Below are positions 18,501-24,747 of a stretch of 49,078 nt of DNA, in pieces (positions within the stretch are counted from its first letter, which is position 1; each line of letters begins with the position of its first letter). The stretch covers positions 1 to 49,078 of the forward strand of contig CAMZCT010000010.1 in the NCBI GenBank assembly GCA_947305065.1. Direction: 5' to 3'. Made by a program: the position numbers and the translations under genes. This DNA is from an uncultured Mycoplasmatota bacterium (GTDB lineage: Bacteria > Bacillota_I > Bacilli_A > RF39 > UBA660). The notes beneath the pieces are model-generated. The model was not told where the DNA came from, did no database searches, and saw nothing but the letters and a program-made list of their open reading frames with translations.

Positions 18501-19340
18501 GGTGGTTGTATTGAACTATGTGACAATGCAGATAAAACTATTATTGCTGCTCCAATACTAAGAAGTGGTAATGTTCTAATTATTCATAGTTTAGAAACTA
18601 AAGAGGAATTAATATCCAGTTATTATGAACTTTTAATCGATTACGCTAATAAAGTATTAGAAGAAAGTTATAAAAATAATGACAATATAGATTTCGTAAT
18701 ATTAGGGGAATCTAATAAAATAGATAAGAGTTTCTTCAGAGGTCAACTACCGTTTAAAAGTAAATTCAAATATTATAATGTTAATGATGAATATCCGCAT
18801 ATGTACAATAATTTTGATTTAAAAGATCAGTTAGTATTAGCAGTAAAAAAAGGTAAAAAAGTAGAAGATATTCATTATGGAAAAGTAGATTATTCATATT
18901 CTTATCCAATAAATTATTATGAACACTCATGTGTAATAGATAATATCCTTTTATTTATGTGCTTAGAACTAGAAAAACTAAGCAATCAATACATAGAACT
19001 AGCAAATAAAAGGTTTATAGCAGAAGAACAAGGTAATGAGAGAAGTTCATATGAATTATTAGTTCAAATTAGAAAAGTTAGGAAACAATATCTACATAAA
19101 TACAATGAACTATTAAAGAAGAAAAAAGGAATGGATTATTACAAAAACATTAAAACTTTAATAAGTATTATCTCTTCAATAAGACAAAAAGTGACAATAA
19201 AAGATTTAATGTTATATGATGAAATATATTATGGCAAAGATTGGTATGTAGCTATTACAAACGATAAAGAAATAATATGTGATTGTAAGCCGTCTGGTAA
19301 AGAACCTATGCATAATAAATTAGAAGAATTAAAAATCTAA
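15585..19340 (+). CDS. Giant 1251-aa protein, homologous to the other giant, Cys-rich C-terminal domain
   Basis: A large helical Lys/Asn/Leu-rich protein without signal peptide or membrane segment. Residues about 1-700 look like helical-repeat sequence. A segment IYLSIGYERSMNLLSSDP (near 690) and a C-terminal domain (about 900-1045) align by eye with the 1390-aa protein. In that domain IRVCNDSYTLKTYNPQDRRIL, YRTGCCFRPNGDADN, LLRYC, YGGCIEL and ILRSGNVLIIHSLET sit where the other has NYDQEMYRS, YRIGARGND, FLHYAI, GAKVII and GVRNGNTVYFNKIE. Here six Cys are added, which could bind metal. It overlaps a cold-shock-like gene, hinting at an RNA-related job. No family is recognised. Confidence 0.8.
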   Translation: MAINKAQFTILEKIPFLFTRQILSLVTKHNTYLMNKGFINYRPYTELEDIFMNLDKKSINNVINIIINKKYDIYIDEYSPKEMFYYPVLINYILSKEISYIEYLPEDIITDEHIKLLAKKENTILYLINKDKLPLKALNNQEILNVALKEASVEKYFYLLELIDSNYPNNLSNALDIGIVRGIFEKYHPYMEKYLTNEKVIKALNRIDIHDIFTIYKTNPALAYKVFTILIKENKVVGIYSKKDSEYLSFFDNSDILHMLAESTNLIELDSFLEQIDVINFSIKDLVNIIINLDNNLYAKYPKNFFNNYLCLKLSIENKKSNCFIGFNPELVKRYLLETNSFLELNDNFDSLLYYLSKSDFIPIDNKKLLADYLYCLNNKHFKKIEYFSIFTLSSYTKENVENFIKFINSYPGTFTIPEQLINDRVLFNELLEKCDDPAVIIQMNIQDLEPKEINVIISKIKDRTSRYFVMSKAFSNNSLFLTKLLENSITNPDLIKLINPDLFTKETINDIYNKKELRIFQEIDTIPIDSISKQIQIDENSVNDLLTLPDNEDTLVRCLITLSKVNNSNNSLDGIEIKSKNILLRKGLPEKEVNLYIHEIKKGTKDPLSALYINSRKNLLFALYITDYFYDYNSEYIDSIPITILERVNSNHLRDIINILKEYTKEYIRLAMNIYLSIGYERSMNLLSSDPKKNYGNVDIKKIKKIFNDIDINNVVMIKEGHGYVPELNEEWIELIFGKNNKVRNTPIKNYLNDYTEKKEEIAYNNIAINNNEELDEEEKRKRMRKNELLQEKYIQNNEYLMSKASEIFNNWLVIKEEFLKSSNVSKLKVKMNTNRIIEILNSFNALKKINCDYIEDEELLNTDVFDYVGKDNQFATHTYYIPSRILELSRAMNSIRTKKFPNIRVCNDSYTLKTYNPQDRRILSAGYRTGCCFRPNGDADNPTNEYKDSFSTTNGHSKDSLLRYCCNTEYGGCIELCDNADKTIIAAPILRSGNVLIIHSLETKEELISSYYELLIDYANKVLEESYKNNDNIDFVILGESNKIDKSFFRGQLPFKSKFKYYNVNDEYPHMYNNFDLKDQLVLAVKKGKKVEDIHYGKVDYSYSYPINYYEHSCVIDNILLFMCLELEKLSNQYIELANKRFIAEEQGNERSSYELLVQIRKVRKQYLHKYNELLKKKKGMDYYKNIKTLISIISSIRQKVTIKDLMLYDEIYYGKDWYVAITNDKEIICDCKPSGKEPMHNKLEELKI

Positions 19341-19364
19341 CCAAGTTTTTACAAGCTGATAACA

Positions 19365-19400
19365 TAAAAACAAGTATTGCAGTGTAGCTACTTGTTTTTA
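19365..19400 (+). terminator. Inverted repeat, probable terminator
   Basis: A perfect 12-bp stem TAAAAACAAGTA/TACTTGTTTTTA with a 12-nt loop, after the giant gene. The T-run lies inside the 3' arm and little follows, so it is a moderate terminator. Confidence 0.6.
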
Positions 19401-19438
19401 CTGTTTATAAATTGTGGTAGAATAAGATTGTGATTGAT

Positions 19439-20077
19439 ATGAAAAAAATAGTATTATTATTAACATTTTTATTTATAACAGTAGTTCAAGCAGAAACTAT
19501 AACAGTTACGTATGATTCCTGTATAGACGGAGATACTGCTCACTTCAAATATGGGGACAAAGACCTTAAAGTACGATTTATAGCAGTAAATGCTCCAGAA
19601 ATAGATCATAAAGATATTAAAGGAGAATTTCAAGGAAAAGAAGCTAAAGAATATGTATGTAATTTGTTGAGTAACGCCAAAAAAATACAACTAGAATATG
19701 ATAATAACAGTTCAAAAGAAGATAAGTATGGTCGTACTCTGGCATGGATATGGGTTGATGATAATCTGTTACAAGAATTATTGGTAAAAAACGGCTTTGC
19801 TAAAATAGATTACGTATATGATGAATATTTATATATACCGTACTTGTGCCAAGTAGAAAAGAAGGCTCAAAAGAGTAGTATAGGAATTTGGGAAAAAGAA
19901 GAGAAACTAGGTTACTGTTCTAAAGTAGAAGATACCAATATTACATTAGAAGAATTAAGAGATAATAAAATAGAAGATATTGATGTTGATTTGGGCGACA
20001 TGATTATATTTGGTATCATTATCTCCTTTATACTTTTCATTACTTTAATTTCTTTGTTTATTATTAAAAGGAGTTAG
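19439..20077 (+). CDS. Membrane-tethered staphylococcal nuclease-type protein
   Basis: A thermonuclease-fold protein of 212 residues. A signal peptide (1-18, LLLTFLFITVVQA) leads to the SNase domain (20-155) with DGDT, RFIAVNAPE (Arg46), Glu in the GEFQGKEAKEYV region, and DKYGRTLAWIWVDD (Arg99), matching the Arg35/Glu43/Arg87 catalytic set. A linker follows, then a C-terminal membrane segment (about 187-208) with a basic end. The nuclease domain should therefore stay attached outside the membrane, where it could process extracellular DNA or RNA for nucleotide scavenging. I chose the ATG because it opens the signal peptide; a GTG nine bases upstream is possible. The stop lies in a shared terminator. 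Confidence 0.87.
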   Translation: MKKIVLLLTFLFITVVQAETITVTYDSCIDGDTAHFKYGDKDLKVRFIAVNAPEIDHKDIKGEFQGKEAKEYVCNLLSNAKKIQLEYDNNSSKEDKYGRTLAWIWVDDNLLQELLVKNGFAKIDYVYDEYLYIPYLCQVEKKAQKSSIGIWEKEEKLGYCSKVEDTNITLEELRDNKIEDIDVDLGDMIIFGIIISFILFITLISLFIIKRS

Positions 20078-20097
20078 ATTAAACATCTAACTCCTTT
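20067..20097. terminator. Bidirectional terminator overlapping two gene ends
   Basis: A 13-bp perfect stem (20067-20079 with 20085-20097, core GGAGTTAGAT/ATCTAACTCC) with a 5-nt loop. It contains the stop of the nuclease and the last codons of the convergent gene, with A/T-rich tails on both sides. Confidence 0.8.
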
Positions 20098-20672
20098 ATC
20101 TTTTCTAATATTCTATTTATATTAACTGTCTTATCACTTATATTTGCAGCAAAGTATTTAAGTTCATTTATATCATCAGCTCTAAGCATAGCTTCTATTA
20201 ACCTGTCATAATGTATACCTTGAAGATCGTTACAAGCTAATTCACAAACATAAAATACATTGTTTCTATCAATATAGTAATCTTCTATCTTTGTCTTATC
20301 AAATAACAAACTATTATAATTAAACGCTAATCTAAATAATCTTTCATCATCTTCGTGCTCTATGCATAAATCAATAAAAGCAGATAACTCACCTGGATCA
20401 ATCACAGGAATTATTCCACCATTAGTTCTTGTAGCTAAATCAAGCAACTTATAAGGATTAGGTTGAATACCTAAGTTAAATAAAAAATTAGATTCTAATA
20501 GTTTTATAACTTCTTCATCACTTTTTGCTTCTTTAATATCTTCGATAAATAAATCTAATTCCTCTTTTACATGAGAATCAGCATTTATATACTCATCACA
20601 ATATGATAAATTTTCTAATAATTTTGCTTTATCAATCTCTTTACCAATAAAATCTTGTATACTTTCAAACAT
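20079..20672 (-). CDS. Unknown 197-aa helical protein
   Basis: Soluble, acidic and helical, with no signal peptide or membrane segment and no motif I recognise. Segments such as PGELSAFIDLCIEHEDDERLFRLAFNY suggest paired-helix repeats. An AAGGAG about 9 nt upstream supports the ATG. It lies 12 bases downstream of the Tim44-like zinc-ribbon gene on the same strand, so the two are probably one transcript and may be functionally linked. Confidence 0.75.
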   Translation of the reverse strand: MFESIQDFIGKEIDKAKLLENLSYCDEYINADSHVKEELDLFIEDIKEAKSDEEVIKLLESNFLFNLGIQPNPYKLLDLATRTNGGIIPVIDPGELSAFIDLCIEHEDDERLFRLAFNYNSLLFDKTKIEDYYIDRNNVFYVCELACNDLQGIHYDRLIEAMLRADDINELKYFAANISDKTVNINRILEKIKELDV

Positions 20673-20684
20673 AATGCCATCTCC

Positions 20685-21404
20685 TTAATATTCTTTTATA
20701 TTGTTTACAACCCATGATCTTTTTACTAAATCTTTTATACCTGTATTACAATATTTACAAAACTTTTCCCCAAGTGTAGTAATAGGTGCTCCACAATTTG
20801 GACAATTAAGACCTAATAGTTTTTCATCTTCTCCAACTTCCGTAGGATCTATTACATATATTATCTCAACTAAGAATCTATCCTGTACTTTCTTCCTTAT
20901 TCCATCATTTTCCTTACGATAATATTCTACTGCACTAGCCATGTACAAAGAAGCAATACTTTTACTTTTTTCATATTTATTTATAACAGTTTTATGAAAT
21001 CTCACATCTTCATGACTTACTTTTTTATCACCTAAATCCTCTATTTCTGCTAAAGCCATATTTTTAATGCTTTCATTATAGTTTTTTAAATCTTTTATAC
21101 TTTTTTTGTCAATTGCTCTTAAGTAATTAGTAATCGTATTCTCAGCCATACTCTTAATTTCATTTATATTTAATTCAGGAAAATCATCCTTAATAGAGGA
21201 AAGAGATAAAGTTTCCATAGAAGATAATGACTTTGGAGTATTTTCACTTTCTATCTCACTTTTTTCTATAGCTTCTTTTAAATCTCTAGTGCCAAAATAC
21301 TTTTCTAAAAATCCTCCAATTAATGTCTTAATATAGAAAATAAAAAAGATTATTAAAGCTAAAAAAATAGCAATAAGTATTAATGTAATTAAGAATCCTT
21401 TCAT
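20685..21404 (-). CDS. Tim44-like membrane protein with C-terminal zinc ribbon
   Basis: A 239-residue protein. It has an N-terminal membrane segment (about 4-30), a Ser/Glu-rich linker, a Tim44/NTF2-like region (about 75-190) and a C-terminal zinc ribbon CPNCG-x(n)-CKYC (about 200-222), ending in a W..NNI.EY motif. The 272-residue protein at 31084-31902 has the same order and the same ending, so they are paralogs. The start is the ATG with GAGG 6 nt upstream; the longer open frame reaching 21686 has no ribosome site and overlaps the divergent signal peptidase. The Tim44 assignment is by pattern, and the role is unknown. Confidence 0.65.
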   Translation of the reverse strand: MKGFLITLILIAIFLALIIFFIFYIKTLIGGFLEKYFGTRDLKEAIEKSEIESENTPKSLSSMETLSLSSIKDDFPELNINEIKSMAENTITNYLRAIDKKSIKDLKNYNESIKNMALAEIEDLGDKKVSHEDVRFHKTVINKYEKSKSIASLYMASAVEYYRKENDGIRKKVQDRFLVEIIYVIDPTEVGEDEKLLGLNCPNCGAPITTLGEKFCKYCNTGIKDLVKRSWVVNNIKEY

Positions 21405-21504
21405 ATTACACCTCACTATAAAGATATCACAAAAAAATATAAAAATGAATATAGTATTTATAAAAAAAAGAATATGATATATAATTAAAATAGGGTCGAT
21501 AGAT

Positions 21505-22017
21505 ATGAAAAAAGTATTAGGTGGATTAATAAAATTATTAATATTTGCAGGAATAGTATATTTTCTGTATGCAAAGGTAGAAGTAAGAGTATATAGAGCT
21601 TTAGGAACTTCTATGGAAAGCTCAATTTCTAATGGCGAGTTAGTTGTAACTATTAAGGAGAAAAACATTAGAAGAGGAGATATCATAGTTTTTAGTAATG
21701 AAGGATCACCTGCTATAAAACGAATAATAGGACTACCTAATGAAAAGATTGACGTGAAAATAGATGGTAATATTTATATAAATGATAAAGTATATAATGA
21801 AACATACGTAAGTACTAAAACTCCTAAAGGAGAAATAGTATATCCTCATACAGTTAAAGAAGATAGTTACTTTATTTTAGGAGATAATCGTTTGGATTCT
21901 TATGATAGCCGATACATCAAAGTAGATGATATTAGTAAAAAAAGAATTAAAGGAAGAGTTGTTTTTTCACTAACTAATTTTAAAATAATTCATCGAGTTT
22001 ATAATTCAGAAGAATAA
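21505..22017 (+). CDS. Signal peptidase I
   Basis: A 170-residue membrane serine protease that removes signal peptides. It has an N-terminal membrane segment (5-22), box B GTSMESS with nucleophile Ser36, box C RGDIIVF, box D IKRIIGLP with the general base Lys72, and box E GDNRLDSYDSR (126-136). The catalytic Lys makes it the ordinary bacterial (P) type rather than the SipW/ER type. It is followed at once by a TasA-like secreted protein, an arrangement reminiscent of sipW-tasA. A candidate TATAAT (21480-21485) precedes it. The residue after SM is Glu instead of the common Glu-Pro-Thr pattern (SMESS), a minor oddity. Confidence 0.9.
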   Translation: MKKVLGGLIKLLIFAGIVYFLYAKVEVRVYRALGTSMESSISNGELVVTIKEKNIRRGDIIVFSNEGSPAIKRIIGLPNEKIDVKIDGNIYINDKVYNETYVSTKTPKGEIVYPHTVKEDSYFILGDNRLDSYDSRYIKVDDISKKRIKGRVVFSLTNFKIIHRVYNSEE

Positions 22018-22039
22018 CTAATAACAATATAATTATTTC

Positions 22040-22068
22040 TTGAGAAAAACCATATAAAATGGTATTCT
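22040..22068 (+). promoter_or_regulatory. Promoter of the TasA-like gene
   Basis: TTGAGA, a 17-nt spacer and TATTCT with an extended TGG in front. It lies about 25 bp before the TasA-like gene, so that gene can be expressed apart from the signal peptidase. Confidence 0.5.
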
Positions 22069-22092
22069 TAATATAGAAAGGTAGAGGTTTTT

Positions 22093-22578
22093 ATGAAAAA
22101 CAAAAATATGACATTAGTATTAGCACTTTTGCTAATAGTTGGTTTATCATTTGGTTATGTATCTTATTCTACAAGAGTAAATCAATCTAGTACTTCTAAA
22201 GAAGTAGGTAAGTGGGATGTAGAGATTACAAATGTAGAAATAACTACCAATGGTGATGCCATGGATAAAAATTATGAATTTAAAGAAGGAACACTAGTAT
22301 TAAGACCTATATTAAGTACGGTTGATGATTATGTATCATACAAAGTAACAATAAAAAATAAAGGAACAATTCCTGCCAAATTAGGTCGTTACATATATAA
22401 TGAGAAAAACAAGGAAGAACACTTAGTATTCACTCACAATGCACCTAAAGAAGAATTAGGCCCAAATGAAGAAACTGTAGTTGAATTATTCGTTTATCCT
22501 TCTGATAAAACTTTTGAAGATGGTAAATCTTATACAAATGATTTTACTGCTATTTATGAATATATAGAAAAAAGATAA
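22093..22578 (+). CDS. TasA/CalY-like secreted protein with SipW-type signal peptide
   Basis: A 161-residue protein. The N-terminus LVLALLLIVGLSFGYVSYST is the long GYVSYST-type signal peptide seen in TasA/camelysin-like proteins. It is followed by a beta-sandwich typical of that group: GKWDVEITNVEITT, YVSYKVTIKNKGTIPAKL, and PNEETVVELFVYPSD. TasA-like proteins form extracellular fibres or matrix; whether this one does is unknown. It lies 75 bp after a signal peptidase gene, which may process it. Two further membrane-anchored proteins follow with short gaps. Confidence 0.75.
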   Translation: MKNKNMTLVLALLLIVGLSFGYVSYSTRVNQSSTSKEVGKWDVEITNVEITTNGDAMDKNYEFKEGTLVLRPILSTVDDYVSYKVTIKNKGTIPAKLGRYIYNEKNKEEHLVFTHNAPKEELGPNEETVVELFVYPSDKTFEDGKSYTNDFTAIYEYIEKR

Positions 22579-22597
22579 TAACCAAAGGTGGTATGAA

Positions 22598-23293
22598 ATG
22601 AAGAAGAGCAAAAAGGAAGAAAAAGAGATTAATGAACTCAAAAAGAATCTTGTTAACACAGTTCAAATACCACTAGTCGTTAAAGAAAAAGATCACATTA
22701 ACAAAATAGCTAATAGAAAACAAAAAAAACAAGAAGTATCACATAAAGAAGAAAAGAAAGATAAGATAAATAATGCCATATTACTTGGCATAATAATATT
22801 ATTACTATTAGTAACATCTTATGTAATTATTAATAAAATGATTGAGTCAGAAAAGAAACCTGTAATCGTTGCTACCAATAAAGCAAAGAAAAATACCAAG
22901 CTGAATATTAACACAAAATGGGTTACAGCTGATGAAAGTATGTTTTACTTTGATCCAGATGGTAACTTCTATTGGTACGATGACTATACTAATAAAAAAG
23001 ACAATTATTACGACGGAACTTATACTTATAAGCAAGGAAAAGAAGCCTTAAAAGAAATGGGTTATGATGAAAAAGAATTTATAAAAGTGTTTGGAGAAAA
23101 AATATCTGAGGACAACGTTTATTCTTTAGAACTAACGCCCATAACAGCATTTATAGAAGGTAAAGATCAATCTGACACTTTCTTACCAAACGGAACAAAA
23201 TGGTGGTATATACTGATTATAAAAAGTGAAGGCGGGGCCATTGCTTACAATAAAACTTTAGATATTAGATATCATTTAGAAAGTTATAAATAA
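22598..23293 (+). CDS. Single-pass membrane protein, unknown ectodomain
   Basis: A 231-residue type II membrane protein. It has a basic cytoplasmic N-terminus (1-58), a membrane segment (about 60-80, AILLGIIILLLLVTSYVII) and an extracytoplasmic domain rich in Tyr, Asp and Trp (KWVTADESMFYFDPDGNFYW, YYDGTYTYKQGKEAL). The 'YFDPDGNFYWY...DNYYDGTYTYKQG' pattern resembles small lipocalin-like or bacterial beta-domain proteins, but no family is certain. An AAGGTGG lies upstream. It follows the TasA-like gene by 19 bp and precedes another protein of the same layout, suggesting one envelope operon. Confidence 0.75.
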   Translation: MKKSKKEEKEINELKKNLVNTVQIPLVVKEKDHINKIANRKQKKQEVSHKEEKKDKINNAILLGIIILLLLVTSYVIINKMIESEKKPVIVATNKAKKNTKLNINTKWVTADESMFYFDPDGNFYWYDDYTNKKDNYYDGTYTYKQGKEALKEMGYDEKEFIKVFGEKISEDNVYSLELTPITAFIEGKDQSDTFLPNGTKWWYILIIKSEGGAIAYNKTLDIRYHLESYK

Positions 23294-23307
23294 AAAGGAA
23301 TAATAAA

Positions 23308-24201
23308 ATGGAAAAAGAGAATCAAATAAAACAAGAAAAAGAATTTAAACAAACAAGACTAGTTATTGTACTGGTAGCAATAATAGTAATATTAGTATTT
23401 GTAATAGGAATATTACTAGGGTCAAGAATTAACAACAAACCTCAAACTAATGCTCCAGATAAAATAGAGGAAAAGACAGAAAAAGAAGAGGAAAAAGAAG
23501 AACCAGCTCCAGAAAAAGAAAAAGAAGACACCTCTAACAAAGATACAGAGGAAAAACCAGTTAAAAAGGTTGATGAAAAAAAACTTGTAAAAGAAGCTCA
23601 AAATCTTATACCTTTCCATATGTGTGGATATCCAGCCATGCCATTAAATAAGAAAGATATAACCATTGACCAATTGGATAAAAAAGTAAAAGCGCAAATG
23701 ATTATAGGTAAGTACACTAATATGGATATTGATAACCCTGTTCATATTAAAGAAGAAGAACTTACTAAATACTTTGCGGATTTAACATTCCTAGATTATT
23801 TAAAGAAAGATAGTGACAACCAATATGAATTAAGTCCAAGTATTTTAACTTATTCAAAAGGTGAGTATATTATTGAAACTTATGCTACTGGATGTGAAGG
23901 AGCATATGAAGGAGATGTTATAAAATACGTTGACTATAAATTAGAAGACGATAATTTGACATTAATATATGCTTATTATTGGGAAACATATAGCTATGAA
24001 GGAAATTATTCAACATACTACAAAGGAAAAGATGAAGAAGTAATATTCGATAAAGTTACAGCTGATGAAAAGAGTGAAGAGTATAGACCTTTATATAAAG
24101 GAAAAGAATTATATTATGACGACTTCAACAAATATGAATTCACTTTTGATATATCAAACGATAACTTACGCTTACAAAAAATAGCATATAAAGAGGTTTA
24201 A
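23308..24201 (+). CDS. Single-pass membrane protein with Glu/Lys stalk, unknown ectodomain
   Basis: A 297-residue protein of similar plan to its neighbour. It has a charged N-terminus, a membrane segment (about 17-39, LVIVLVAIIVILVFVIGILLG), a low-complexity Glu/Lys/Pro stalk (about 50-90), and an ectodomain of about 200 residues with two Cys that could form a disulfide (HMCGYP and ATGCEGAYEG). AAGGA lies upstream. The stop is inside a terminator hairpin, so it ends the 22093-24201 group. The function is unknown. Confidence 0.75.
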   Translation: MEKENQIKQEKEFKQTRLVIVLVAIIVILVFVIGILLGSRINNKPQTNAPDKIEEKTEKEEEKEEPAPEKEKEDTSNKDTEEKPVKKVDEKKLVKEAQNLIPFHMCGYPAMPLNKKDITIDQLDKKVKAQMIIGKYTNMDIDNPVHIKEEELTKYFADLTFLDYLKKDSDNQYELSPSILTYSKGEYIIETYATGCEGAYEGDVIKYVDYKLEDDNLTLIYAYYWETYSYEGNYSTYYKGKDEEVIFDKVTADEKSEEYRPLYKGKELYYDDFNKYEFTFDISNDNLRLQKIAYKEV

Positions 24202-24216
24202 TATACCTCTTTTTTG
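24190..24216 (+). terminator. Rho-independent terminator overlapping a stop codon
   Basis: Stem AAAGAGGT/ACCTCTTT with a 7-nt loop containing the TAA stop, then a T-run. Confidence 0.85.
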
Positions 24217-24237
24217 TTGTAAAAGTTTACAACTTAT

Positions 24238-24265
24238 TTTACATTCTTATTTGCACAGGTATAAA
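24238..24265 (+). promoter_or_regulatory. Promoter of the 53-aa ORF
   Basis: TTTACA (24238-24243), a 16-nt spacer and TATAAA (24260-24265), about 40 bp upstream of a short ORF. Confidence 0.45.
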
Positions 24266-24305
24266 AAGTAATATATTTAAAATAAGAAAATAGGCGGATT
24301 ATTAT

Positions 24306-24467
24306 ATGGCTGAAGACGAAAGATACGGTATGATGATTAATCTACATGATCCGGTTGATTACTTTATTGCTAAAATAATTAATAATAACAATGGTATTGA
24401 ACTTGAAGTAGTAGAAGATGATAAGAAAGCTCTAGCTATATTAAATGATTTAGTTGTTATTGAATAA
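24306..24467 (+). CDS. Small 53-aa protein, unknown
   Basis: An ATG with a moderate AGGCGGA about 9 nt upstream opens 53 codons, beginning MAEDERYGMMINLHDPVDYF and ending with an acidic beta/alpha pattern (IELEVVEDDKKALAILNDLV). Composition and codon use match its neighbours, and it has its own likely promoter. It ends exactly where the T-box promoter begins. I do not recognise it. It may be an independent small gene or a remnant. Confidence 0.55.
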   Translation: MAEDERYGMMINLHDPVDYFIAKIINNNNGIELEVVEDDKKALAILNDLVVIE

Positions 24468-24496
24468 TTGACAAATAATAATAATAGCTTTAAAAT
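24468..24496 (+). promoter_or_regulatory. Promoter of the T-box/aspS transcript
   Basis: A consensus TTGACA (24468-24473), a 17-nt spacer and TAAAAT (24491-24496). The expected start point near 24503 is where the T-box leader begins. Confidence 0.75.
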
Positions 24497-24502
24497 ACAC
24501 TT

Positions 24503-24747
24503 AGAAACGCAGAAAGAGAATAGTAAAAATAATAACTATTAAAGAGAGTTCATGTTTGGTGGAAATGAACATAGTAATATTTTGAATGACACTCTAGAGT
24601 TGATTGAGGAATAAATACTTAATCCGGTGATAACCGTTATAATAAAAGAGATTACATAAGTAATAAATTGGGTGGTACCGCGGAATTAACTAGTTTTCGT
24701 CCCTTAGGGAAGAAGACTAGTTTTTATTTTAGAAAGGGATATGTAGA
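24503..24747 (+). promoter_or_regulatory. T-box riboswitch, Asp specifier
   Basis: A tRNA-sensing leader upstream of aspS. The conserved T-box core GGGTGGTACCGCG lies at 24670-24682. Stem I shows a GTTCAT/ATGAAC apical stem with TGGTGG in its loop. The specifier GAC (24588-24590, followed by A) sits in the 3' side of stem I and reads Asp, matching the downstream gene. An intrinsic terminator follows. Uncharged tRNA-Asp is expected to favour the antiterminator and so raise aspS expression. Confidence 0.92.
24688..24730 (+). terminator. T-box terminator hairpin
   Basis: A long stem (AACTAG...CCC with GGG...CTAGTT, one mismatch) with a TTA loop, then a T-rich tail. Its 5' arm is next to the T-box core and can be sequestered in the alternative antiterminator. 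Confidence 0.85.

Noticed and set aside
20685..21686. Longer form of the Tim44-like gene starting at 21686
   Set aside because: The extension lies opposite the signal peptidase gene and has no ribosome site; the ATG at 21404 has GAGG at good spacing and starts a membrane segment.
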